Assembly (NCBI RefSeq): GCF_001705235.1
Contig: NZ_MCGV01000001.1
Span: forward strand, 248,001-312,000
From: Clostridium pasteurianum
GTDB lineage: Bacteria > Bacillota > Clostridia > Clostridiales > Clostridiaceae
Direction of reading: 5' to 3'
Length of the DNA: 64,000 bases
The notes under the pieces: generated by a model
The model's database searches: none
Told to the model about the DNA's origin: nothing
What the model saw: only the letters and a program-made list of their open reading frames with translations
Part shown: piece by piece, positions 17,849 through 24,956 of the stretch
Position numbering within the stretch: position 1 is the first letter of the stretch
How the letters are laid out: each line of letters opens with the position of its first letter
Position numbers and translations under genes: made by a program

Positions 17849-19000
17849 TTACTGTATTTTAAACGTTTCCTTAAGTTTATCTATATTTATATTAGTAACG
17901 ATTCCTTTGTCATCCCAATGATTTTTACAGCCGCAATAATCAAGAATTACACATTGAGGAACCATATTAAGCCTTCTAGCCTTAAATCCTCCACTAAGTA
18001 AATTTAAAACACAGGCTACACCTACAATCCCAACCTCTCCATACTGGATATTAGTTTTTTTAAAAGCTGAAGATTCATGTTCCACAATGAAAACCTCAAA
18101 TCCATGCTTTCCTCCTAATCTAGTCAAATTATTAACTGTACATTCCCTACTGCACATTTTACATCTTTTGCCTTGCAGTGTTTCTACTGCTCTGCATTTT
18201 TCATCACTATTATAGCGCATGCAGCCTGAGAGAATTAGTTTTTTGTGAGGTGCTCTTAAAAATTCATCTCTATAAACCCTATTCATAATTTCTGCTCCAA
18301 CCATATTAAGATGATATTCAACTGGCTGCCTTCCACAAAAAATAACATCTTCACGCCATTTATGTTTTTGATAATCACTTTTTAAAAATACATTTACATT
18401 TTTCGTATATTTGCCCAAAATACTTTCACATCGCACACTGAAATATAATTCTAAAGTAATTACACTTGAGAAAAAATTATTTACAGCCTCAAAATTAATT
18501 GAATGCAAATACTTATTCCAAATATCAAATCTTGTTACTTCCTCATTAAATTCTCCTGAAGCACTCATCCATCCAATTAATTTTTCAAAATTTTTTAGTG
18601 TAAACTTAGCATCTAAATTGTAATTATCATTTGGATACAAAAATATTGTTGAAAGTATTCCTCTTATGAAATCAACGCATGGCTTTATGCTTATATTATT
18701 CTGTCTTAATTCTTTTAAGTTAAAAAGAAGTTTTCTCGGCATTTCTGATAAATCTATGGCATCATCACTGTATAACTGCCACATAACACCTAAAATCAAA
18801 AGTTCCATAAAATACTCATTTTCACTTCTTTTTTCTCCAGCACAATTTAATTTAACGTAATCATCAAAATCCTCAAGTATAGACTTACATAGTACTTTTC
18901 CGTTAAGTAGTATTTCATCTGTAAGCACCGAAACATCTTTATAATAATCATTAGAATTAGTATTCCCATTTTTCAAAGAATAAGTAATTACTTTTTCCAT
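17849..19000 (-). CDS. DUF116 domain protein
   Basis: 383-aa protein. The C-terminal third is a DUF116 domain: CMRYNSDEKCRA, GKRCKMCSRECTVNNLTRLG, VGIVGVACVLNLLSGGFKAR and PQCVILDYCGCKNHWD. The many cysteines suggest a metal or Fe-S centre; no biochemical role is known to me. The N-terminal 200 residues are helical and unassigned. The ATG is 2 nt beyond the stop of the LUD gene, so the two are coupled. Confidence 0.85.
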   Translation of the reverse strand: MEKVITYSLKNGNTNSNDYYKDVSVLTDEILLNGKVLCKSILEDFDDYVKLNCAGEKRSENEYFMELLILGVMWQLYSDDAIDLSEMPRKLLFNLKELRQNNISIKPCVDFIRGILSTIFLYPNDNYNLDAKFTLKNFEKLIGWMSASGEFNEEVTRFDIWNKYLHSINFEAVNNFFSSVITLELYFSVRCESILGKYTKNVNVFLKSDYQKHKWREDVIFCGRQPVEYHLNMVGAEIMNRVYRDEFLRAPHKKLILSGCMRYNSDEKCRAVETLQGKRCKMCSRECTVNNLTRLGGKHGFEVFIVEHESSAFKKTNIQYGEVGIVGVACVLNLLSGGFKARRLNMVPQCVILDYCGCKNHWDDKGIVTNINIDKLKETFKIQ

Positions 19001-19002
19001 AA

Positions 19003-19644
19003 TTAGTACCCTAATTTTTCATTAACTATAATTACTTTAATTCTTCCCTTTGCACCCTGCCTTCTTATTAGAGTATATTCATTACAAATCCTGTCGCTAC
19101 TTTTACAATCCATACAATCTCCTACCTTAGTGCATGGAGTATTTCTATTAAGTCTCTTTGCATTTACAGGTGCAGCTATATTTTTAGTTCTACTTATAGC
19201 CTCATCAACATTTTTTACTATCTTATTAATACCAGCAATTACTATAACTTTGTCTGGTCCGTAAAGCATAGCAGCAACCCTATTCCCATTGCCATCTACA
19301 TTGTAGAGCTCACCATTTTCCGTTAATGCATTTGTACTTACTAAATAGCTGTCTGCAAAAAAACTCTTTCTATATATCTCCCTGGTTTCTTCTCTTGTTA
19401 ATCCATCCTTATATCTATCTAAAAAATTGTAATCTCCATTTCTTAAATAATCTATTATTTTAGTCTCAAAAAGAGTCATAGAGCCACCTACCGCCACAGT
19501 CTCGCCTTTACTTATTATTTTGTTTATAATATCCATTAATTCTTTAGTATCTTGAGCTAAATAAGCCTCCATATTGTTTTTTTCAAGATTCTCCATGGTT
19601 CTTTTAATTTTGGAATCAATTATCCATGAAACGTTTGCATCCAT
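19003..19644 (-). CDS. LUD domain (LutC/YkgG-like) protein
   Basis: 213 aa. Opens with MDANVSWIIDSKIKRTMENL, has GGSMTLFETKIIDYLRNGDYNFLDR (the LUD core), YGPDKVIVIAGINKIV, and ends with a cysteine cluster TPCTKVGDCMDCKSSDRICN. Proteins of this clostridial group stand alone, without LutA/LutB, so a lactate-oxidation role should not be assumed. Its start region carries a long hairpin (see 19645-19697). Coupled to DUF116. Confidence 0.88.
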   Translation of the reverse strand: MDANVSWIIDSKIKRTMENLEKNNMEAYLAQDTKELMDIINKIISKGETVAVGGSMTLFETKIIDYLRNGDYNFLDRYKDGLTREETREIYRKSFFADSYLVSTNALTENGELYNVDGNGNRVAAMLYGPDKVIVIAGINKIVKNVDEAISRTKNIAAPVNAKRLNRNTPCTKVGDCMDCKSSDRICNEYTLIRRQGAKGRIKVIIVNEKLGY

Positions 19645-19697
19645 AATTACACTTCAGGGATAAAACAGCCTTTATCCCTGAAGCTTCACCTCCTCTA
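19645..19697 (-). promoter_or_regulatory. Hairpin between a strong Shine-Dalgarno site and the LUD start codon
   Basis: Minus strand: AGAGGAGGTGAAG (19696-19684), then a perfect 13-bp stem (19671-19683 with 19652-19664, loop of six), then seven bases to ATG 19644. The only good ribosome site is about 45 nt upstream in linear distance but about 12 nt away if the hairpin forms. There is no T-run after the stem, so it does not look like a terminator for the upstream TPM gene. Confidence 0.6.
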
Positions 19698-19713
19698 AAA
19701 TAAATAAATTTTA

Positions 19714-20796
19714 TTACCAATCTGACGATCCAGAATCTGAATCATTTGAGCTTGAATCTCCCCAACCTGAGTCTCCATTTGAACTACTAGAATCTCCACT
19801 TGAACTTCCTGAGTCTCCCCAGCTTGAATCTCCACTTGAACTGCTCCAGTCCCCACTAGTGTATTTATCATTCGTATTATCTCTCGAATCATCATCGCTA
19901 TATGAATCATCACTATAAGAATCATGGCTGTAGCGTTCATGTTCGTAATGATCATGATTATGCGAAACCATTTCATTAAACATCATTCCATCTACAAAAC
20001 TTCCCATGTTACCCCTACTGTCACCATTATTAATAATAGTTGTATTATTGGAACCATTAGATGAGTGTCTAAAGTTTCTTTCATTTTCATATTCCCTATC
20101 ATTTCTCATATTTGCTGATCTAAACGAATTATCTGAATCATTATAATGTAAATTGTTTTTTTGAGCGAAGCTATGTACATGCTTATTGCTTTTTCTTTTC
20201 TTGTAAATGAAAATAATTATAGCACATATGAGAATAAAAATAATGAAGCCAACTATTCCCGAATGACTTTTTTTAGCTACTACCGTTTTGCTATATCCAT
20301 CATTTTTTACTGATACTTTTTTTTCTTTAACTGCTTTTGTTGTTATATCCTGATCTACTGCTTTACCTACTTTTAATATTCCAGAATTAAAATCACTTTT
20401 TTTAAAGTCATCATTAGGCATTGATGCTATTCTGTTTAGCTCACTTTCATTAAATACATTATTTAATCCTTGGCTTGCCATAAACTTACTTTTTTTATCC
20501 TTTACAGCCACTACAAACAAAGTATATTTACTAGTATTAATACTTTTAGCTATATTAGCTGCATATCCATCTATACTTTGTCCATTTAAACTTGGAACCA
20601 AATAAATATAGGCTTGCGCCCCTGTATTTTGTTCCAATTTTGAAAAATTACTGTTTACCTCACTTATAGTAGATGAGCTTAATACCTTAGCATCATCATG
20701 AATATAGTTATTACCATCAGCCAAAACTTTTGTAAATGGCATAACGAAAATAAAAACAAACATTATAAAACTAATTACACTTTTTATTTTTTTCAC
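19714..20796 (-). CDS. Secreted/membrane TPM-domain protein with Ser/Gly/Asp/Trp-rich tail
   Basis: 360 aa. Signal peptide (residues 1-26, ending VLADG), a TPM domain (about 28-150; YIHDDAKVLSSSTISEVNS, GAQAYIYLVPSL), a membrane segment IVGFIIFILICAIIIFIY near 180-198, then a charged region and a low-complexity tail of SSGDSSWGDSGSSSGD-like repeats to the end. It starts at GTG, with GGGGGG 10 nt upstream. The order (outside TPM, membrane helix, tail inside) fits YgcG-type proteins; function unknown. Confidence 0.85.
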   Translation of the reverse strand: MKKIKSVISFIMFVFIFVMPFTKVLADGNNYIHDDAKVLSSSTISEVNSNFSKLEQNTGAQAYIYLVPSLNGQSIDGYAANIAKSINTSKYTLFVVAVKDKKSKFMASQGLNNVFNESELNRIASMPNDDFKKSDFNSGILKVGKAVDQDITTKAVKEKKVSVKNDGYSKTVVAKKSHSGIVGFIIFILICAIIIFIYKKRKSNKHVHSFAQKNNLHYNDSDNSFRSANMRNDREYENERNFRHSSNGSNNTTIINNGDSRGNMGSFVDGMMFNEMVSHNHDHYEHERYSHDSYSDDSYSDDDSRDNTNDKYTSGDWSSSSGDSSWGDSGSSSGDSSSSNGDSGWGDSSSNDSDSGSSDW

Positions 20797-20825
20797 AGTA
20801 CTGTTTCCCCCCTATTTATATATAT

Positions 20826-21698
20826 CTAATCAAGTCTCTCATAACTTCCATTTATAAAAGGCATGTTTAGCACTTTAAGTGATTTTTCAATTAAAATTCC
20901 CTCTCTCGTTGGGTAATCAAAACCATAACTTTCTTTTATAGCTGAAGTAATGAACTGCATTGCGCGTCCTACAGCTTGTGGAAGATTGTCTCCATTTAAA
21001 ATATATCCTAGCACAGCACTTGCAAAGCTATCTCCTGTTCCGGGGTAGCTTACTGGTATATATTCAGATGTTACCTTCCAAAATTTATTATTCTTTTTAT
21101 CATATGTTATAACACTTGTATTTTTATCATCTTTACCTTTAGGTACACTTGTCATAATAACATCAGGTCCCATATCTGAAAGCTCTAAAATCCAATTCTG
21201 TATGGCTTTTTCATTAAGATTTAAATCATAGTCTCTGCCTAATAGATATGCAGCTTCTGTAAAATTAGGCGTTATTATATCTGCCTTCTTTATAAGCCTT
21301 TTCATACTTTTTACCATGTTATCATCCATTGTGCTATATAACTTTCCTTCATCACCCATAACAGGATCAATTAGAACTAAAGTTTCCTCTGTAGAAAATT
21401 CATCTATAAAGTCACTTATAATATCAACCTGCTTAGGTGAGCCTAAAAATCCAGTATATATAGCATCAAATTCTATATCCAGCTTTTTCCAATGTTCTAT
21501 AAACTTCTGCATATTATCTGTAAGATCAACAAAACTATACTCTTTAAATCCTGTTGTATGCGTTGACAATACTGCAGTTGGCATTGGGCAAACCTGAATG
21601 CCCATATAGGACATGATCGGAATTATAGCCGTTAAAGATGCCCTGCCAAATCCTGATAAATCGTGTATAGCAGCAACTCTTTTTACTTGTCTAGTCAT
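20826..21698 (-). CDS. Pyridoxamine/pyridoxal kinase (PdxK/PdxY type, ribokinase fold)
   Basis: 290 aa. Phosphorylates B6 vitamers in the salvage route to PLP. VAAIHDLSGFGRASLTAIIPI and MPTAVLSTHTTGF form the substrate lid; DPVMGDEGKLY and YPGTGDSFASAVLGY (catalytic GTGD) are diagnostic of the family. Start at ATG 21698 with GGAGG in the 14-nt gap after the radical SAM gene stop. Clostridial homologues are usually annotated pyridoxamine kinase; a hydroxymethylpyrimidine kinase role is less likely. Confidence 0.9.
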   Translation of the reverse strand: MTRQVKRVAAIHDLSGFGRASLTAIIPIMSYMGIQVCPMPTAVLSTHTTGFKEYSFVDLTDNMQKFIEHWKKLDIEFDAIYTGFLGSPKQVDIISDFIDEFSTEETLVLIDPVMGDEGKLYSTMDDNMVKSMKRLIKKADIITPNFTEAAYLLGRDYDLNLNEKAIQNWILELSDMGPDVIMTSVPKGKDDKNTSVITYDKKNNKFWKVTSEYIPVSYPGTGDSFASAVLGYILNGDNLPQAVGRAMQFITSAIKESYGFDYPTREGILIEKSLKVLNMPFINGSYERLD

Positions 21699-21712
21699 TC
21701 TTATCCTCCACA

Positions 21713-22639
21713 CTACTTAAGTCTATATGTAACATAATTTTTATAGTTAACTACATCAATACTATCGTCATTTTGTAATTTTTCTAAAATTTCCTCTTCA
21801 TTTGCACATCCCCTGGACTCAAGAAAACTTTTAACCTCAAATTTATTCATAGGATGTCTTGCTACTATACTTTTAATTGCTTCAAAATCATCTTCTATTT
21901 CGCTAAAAAATTCACCAGATGAGATCTGCTGTATTGATGTACCTCCCAGTATTCTAACTGCTTTCTCAAGTACATCATCATCCGGTTCACGCACATAATT
22001 TTCTGCCGGTGGCCTTACTGGAGTATTTATATAAAGTCTATCGTAATCTACCTTATCAAGTATTCTTTTTATAGCATAAAATTGCTTTGGAGTATCATTA
22101 AAATCTTTGACTATCATAGTTTCCATCCATAGCTCACCCTTATACTCTTTAGAAAAATCAATAAGGGCTTCCGTGATCTTTTCAAAATTCATTTTACGAT
22201 TAGGTCTATTTATTCTTCTAAAAGTCACTTCATCTCCTGCATCAAGGGATGGAAGAACTATATCTGCTTTTTTTAAAGCTTCTCTTACACCTTTATATAT
22301 GAGCATAGAGCCATTTGTTATAACTGCAATAGGCTTGTCTGTAACTTTCTTTAAATTCACTATTAATTCTTCTAAATCAGCACACAGAGTTGGTTCCCCT
22401 TCTCCAACTACAGTTACAACATCAATTTTAACATCTTCTTTTAAATAATCTTTAAACTCGTCTAAAATATCATTAATATTAAAAAATTTCTGTGGTTCTT
22501 TCAATAAATTTTTAGTTCTTCCAAGCTGACAATATACACAAGAATAAGAGCAGCTTCTTTTTTCTATAGGACTTATTCCCAAAGAATTTCCCATTCTTCT
22601 AGATGGTATAGGTCCAAAAATGTATTTATATTCTTTCAT
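21713..22639 (-). CDS. Radical SAM protein, COG0731 type
   Basis: 308 aa. The 4Fe-4S motif is in RSCSYSCVYCQLGRTKN (CxxxCxxC), preceded by FGPIPSRRMGNSLGISP, the signature of the group distantly related to wyosine base enzymes. VVGEGEPTLC and ITNGSMLIY are the SAM-binding strands. Archaeal Tyw1 makes wyosine, absent from bacteria, so the substrate here is unknown. ATG 22639 follows GGGGGC; it is co-transcribed with the kinase gene. Confidence 0.85.
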   Translation of the reverse strand: MKEYKYIFGPIPSRRMGNSLGISPIEKRSCSYSCVYCQLGRTKNLLKEPQKFFNINDILDEFKDYLKEDVKIDVVTVVGEGEPTLCADLEELIVNLKKVTDKPIAVITNGSMLIYKGVREALKKADIVLPSLDAGDEVTFRRINRPNRKMNFEKITEALIDFSKEYKGELWMETMIVKDFNDTPKQFYAIKRILDKVDYDRLYINTPVRPPAENYVREPDDDVLEKAVRILGGTSIQQISSGEFFSEIEDDFEAIKSIVARHPMNKFEVKSFLESRGCANEEEILEKLQNDDSIDVVNYKNYVTYRLK

Positions 22640-22779
22640 ACGTATTGCCCCCAATGTAATTTATTATTTTTAATTATAGCACAATTTACCTCTGTCCTAC
22701 ATGCCATTATACAATATAACTTCTGTCAGCTTACCTGATGCATTCTTCTAATAATTAAGATGCCTCAAGAAAAAATTCA

Positions 22780-23131
22780 TCCGCAACTACGAAAAATAAT
22801 GGGACTGTCGCATTAAAAATTAATAATTCGTAGTTTAAAAATATTGCTATGTAAGAGTGAGACGGAGGAAAGTTATCCATAACCTTTCGCCGAAGGTGAA
22901 ACCCCTCACCTGCTGACGAGCCAAGCAATGTCAGCACTCCACACACTTCGGCTGATGGAAAAAAGCTTAACTAATAAATAAGACTTTGCTCCAAATAATG
23001 AAAAGACTTAGAAATTTAAATTTGTTTGAGCTTTTTTTCAGCGAGTTATTAAAAGTTTAGCCCTATATAAACTTTTAATTCAGATTTTGGGGAGCGTTAG
23101 CGGAAGAAAATCTTCCTTGCCTTTACCCTTT
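22780..23131. repeat. Composite of degraded repeat modules
   Basis: Non-coding. In order: GGGACTGTCGCATTAAAAATT with a TAATAATTCGTAGTTTAAAA piece also found at 33089; a GC-richer patch (22855-22960) with small hairpins TTTCGCCGAAGGTGAAA and GCTGAC..GTCAGC; half of a family A arm (22985-23060, AAAAGACTTAGAAATTT, CAGCGAGTTATTAAAA); and a hairpin CGGAAGAAAATCTTCC with CTTGCCTTTACC, found inverted at 46985-47040. It looks like insertions into insertions. Confidence 0.65.
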
Positions 23132-23328
23132 ATGGGAAGTAACAATATTTTGGAAACAATTTAAATAAGACTCAATAAGACTTTGACTCAAATTATAAAA
23201 ATCCTTAGAAGTTTCAATTTGTCTGAGCTTTTTTCAGCGAATTATTGAAACATCTTAGGATTTTTATAATTTGAGGCTTAGCCTTATGAGTTTTATTTAA
23301 TGTTTCAAAATATTGTTACTTCCCATTA
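23132..23328 (-). repeat. Long palindromic element, family A (copy A2)
   Basis: 197-bp imperfect palindrome with ends ATGGGAAGTAACAATATTTTG from both sides (20-odd matching bases). Arms contain CTCAAATTATAAAAATCCT and GAAGTTTCAA; loop CTGAGCTTTTTTCAGCGAA. Read from 23328 leftwards the first arm has AACATTAAATAA, the second AACAATTTAAATAA. Its first three bases are the SASP stop codon. Confidence 0.88.
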
Positions 23329-23514
23329 GTTTTTTTCATAGCTTTGCAGCATCTTTTTAACTACAGATCCTCCTAAAGAACCAGCTTCCTTCGAGGTTAA
23401 CTCACCATTATATTTTAATTTTATATTAATTCCAATTTCATTTACCGTTTCCAGCTTGAATCTATTTAATTTTTCCTTTGTTTGTGGTAATAATTTTTTA
23501 TTATAGCCATCCAT
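23326..23514 (-). CDS. Alpha/beta-type small acid-soluble spore protein
   Basis: 62-aa DNA-coating spore protein. LNRFKLETVNEIGINIKLKYN and GELTSKEAGSLGGSVVKKMLQ are the two family signatures; the protease (GPR) cleavage region is ETVNEIGI, somewhat diverged from the usual SE(F/I) form. ATG 23514 is preceded by GAGGGTGA. Expected to be expressed in the forespore under sigma-G, but I see no convincing sigma-G promoter. The stop codon coincides with the end of palindrome A2. Confidence 0.9.
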   Translation of the reverse strand: MDGYNKKLLPQTKEKLNRFKLETVNEIGINIKLKYNGELTSKEAGSLGGSVVKKMLQSYEKN

Positions 23515-23616
23515 AATCTTCACCCTCATATTGCAAATATATTTCACAGTTACAATATAAGTTTCCTCAAGGCCATTAATTTTTATACAGATAATTTAAT
23601 AAAAAAATTTATATTA

Positions 23617-23817
23617 TAAAAAAATGCGAAAAGCATACAACTCACATGCTCTTCGCCCAAATTATAGGATAAATAAATTATCCTATATACCATAGATTGA
23701 AAGATGAAAACGAAAATAATCGAATATATACTCAATTATTTTATAATTTGAAGTTTTAATAAAATTTTTAATGTATTTAATTAAAACTTGCATTAGCAAA
23801 ATAGTTTTTTACTAATA
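23617..23817 (-). ncRNA. Candidate small RNA, about 200 nt, with serial hairpins
   Basis: Minus-strand unit with promoter (23824-23853) and intrinsic terminator (stem GCGAAGAGCAT / ATGCTTTTCGC, 23626-23656, then seven T). Between them are four inverted repeats in series: 23788-23820 (TTGTATTAGTAAAA with TATTTTGCTAATGCAA), 23753-23788 (GTTTTAAT / ATTAAAAC), 23713-23743 (AAAATAAT / ATTATTTT) and 23664-23686 (ATAGGATAA / TTATCCTAT). No credible ORF inside. It does not match a riboswitch or 6S consensus that I can recognise. It could instead be an attenuated leader for the SASP gene, which begins about 100 nt after the terminator. Confidence 0.5.
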
Positions 23818-23823
23818 CAACAC

Positions 23824-23853
23824 ATTATATCATGTTTTTACATTAAAAGTAAA
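23824..23853 (-). promoter_or_regulatory. Sigma-A-like promoter of the candidate small RNA
   Basis: Minus strand TTTACT (23848-23853), 18-nt spacer, TATAAT (23824-23829). Confidence 0.55.
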
Positions 23854-23859
23854 CACATT

Positions 23860-24185
23860 CAGCAAATATTTTAAGAAAATTAGTGACATTTTGTATGCCA
23901 TTTTTATTTATATTAAAATTTATTACGATACAATAAATTTTGTTAACAATTTGCAAATATTTTTTGAGTAATTATATACATTAATGGCATAAGTATGCAT
24001 AATGAGGTATAAAATACATTTATTCATTACATTGCAAAAAGTTTAATAGTACTTATTAATTTATATAGCTCTATTCATTGAAATATAAACTCCAAAAATA
24101 TTATAGATATTACATATATTTTTATAGGAAAATATAGTTAGTTTTATTGTAGAAGTTAAAATAAAGATGATATATAATAAATAAA
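23860..24185. other. AT-rich intergenic region, no gene seen
   Basis: About 325 bases without a coding frame or clear structure. It should hold the promoter of the plus-strand gene at 24199; several TATAAA/TATAAT-like words exist but none with a convincing -35. Confidence 0.5.
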
Positions 24186-24198
24186 GGAGGAGATTTGA

Positions 24199-24450
24199 GT
24201 GAAGTTAAATTACACAATTAAAGAGACAAAAAATAAAGCTGTTAAATTTATATTTGAAACTACAATTGTAGTAACTACATCATTTTTTTTAAGTAAGCTA
24301 CTTTTATCATCAAAGCAAGATGACAAACCAATTAGTAAATCAAATAAAAAATCAGCAGAAAATATTTCAAACAAAAATGCTATAAAAAATTTAAAGTTTA
24401 TTGAATCAAGGAAAAAAATAAAAGAATACCTTTCAAGCATAAAAAAATAA
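24199..24450 (+). CDS. Small membrane-anchored hypothetical protein (83 aa)
   Basis: GTG start with an excellent AAAGGAGGAG site. One hydrophobic helix (FIFETTIVVTTSFFLSKLLL, about residues 17-36) followed by a Lys/Ser/Asn-rich, probably cytosolic tail. It resembles YtxH-like small stress proteins in layout only, and no family signature is visible. It forms a two-gene unit with the next CDS (about 38-nt gap). Confidence 0.65.
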   Translation: MKLNYTIKETKNKAVKFIFETTIVVTTSFFLSKLLLSSKQDDKPISKSNKKSAENISNKNAIKNLKFIESRKKIKEYLSSIKK

Positions 24451-24488
24451 TTTTGTAAGGTATTAATAACTATACGAGGTGGTACAAG

Positions 24489-24830
24489 TTGTATATAAAT
24501 GTTTACGTGCTTTTTTTTGTAATATTAGCAACACTAGGGACTATTGCTTTAGTTTTTTTAATTATATTCTTAAAGAGAATATCAAGTTTAGTACATAAAA
24601 TAGATACATTTTGGGATTCCAATAGTAAGGATATTTCGAGAACAATAAAAATGCTGCCTGAAGTTACTGAAAATGTAAGTAAAATGACAGACAATTTAAA
24701 TTTGGTAAGTGAAACAGCTACAGAATTAGCAGCTTCCGTTATTGATAAAAAAAGTACTATAATAAATGGACTTACAGTAATTAAAAACATACTTGCAATA
24801 ATCGAAAAACTATTCAGCCGTAAAAATTAA
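24489..24830 (+). CDS. Small membrane protein, DUF948/YtxG-like
   Basis: 113 aa. N-terminal membrane helix (VLFFVILATLGTIALVFLIIFL, in two overlapping halves), then an amphipathic helical domain (SSLVHKIDTFWDSNS, LPEVTENVSKMTDNLNLVSETA), the plan of DUF948 general-stress proteins. Starts at TTG with GAGGTGG upstream. Function unknown; pairing with a second small membrane protein matches YtxG-YtxH pairs. Confidence 0.65.
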   Translation: MYINVYVLFFVILATLGTIALVFLIIFLKRISSLVHKIDTFWDSNSKDISRTIKMLPEVTENVSKMTDNLNLVSETATELAASVIDKKSTIINGLTVIKNILAIIEKLFSRKN

Positions 24831-24843
24831 AATATATTGTATT

Positions 24844-24880
24844 AGAAAAGACCATTCATCACATGTGAATGGCCTTTTCT
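24844..24880 (+). terminator. Terminator of the small membrane protein pair
   Basis: Stem AGAAAAGACCATTCA / TGAATGGCCTTTTCT with a 7-nt loop; nearly symmetric, so it may work in both directions. Confidence 0.7.
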
Positions 24881-24956
24881 AAGTTAGTAGTTTTTTCAAA
24901 TCAAAGCAAAAAATTCTTATTCTTCTTTATTAATTCTTAATTGATTTTTTCATGTT

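Noticed and set aside
19652-19683. Terminator of the TPM gene
   Set aside because: The stem is long, but no T-run follows and a start codon lies seven bases beyond.
19695-19976. 93-codon ORF (Gln/Glu/Thr-rich) overlapping the TPM gene tail
   Set aside because: It is an alternate frame of the Ser/Gly/Asp repeat region; the repeat itself keeps that frame open.
22755-22946. 63-codon minus ORF (MCGVLTLLGSSAGEG...)
   Set aside because: It lies across repeat modules with no ribosome site. The apparent protein comes from the GC-richer hairpin patch.
23617-23817. 6S RNA
   Set aside because: The layout is a series of separate hairpins, not one long rod with a central bubble.
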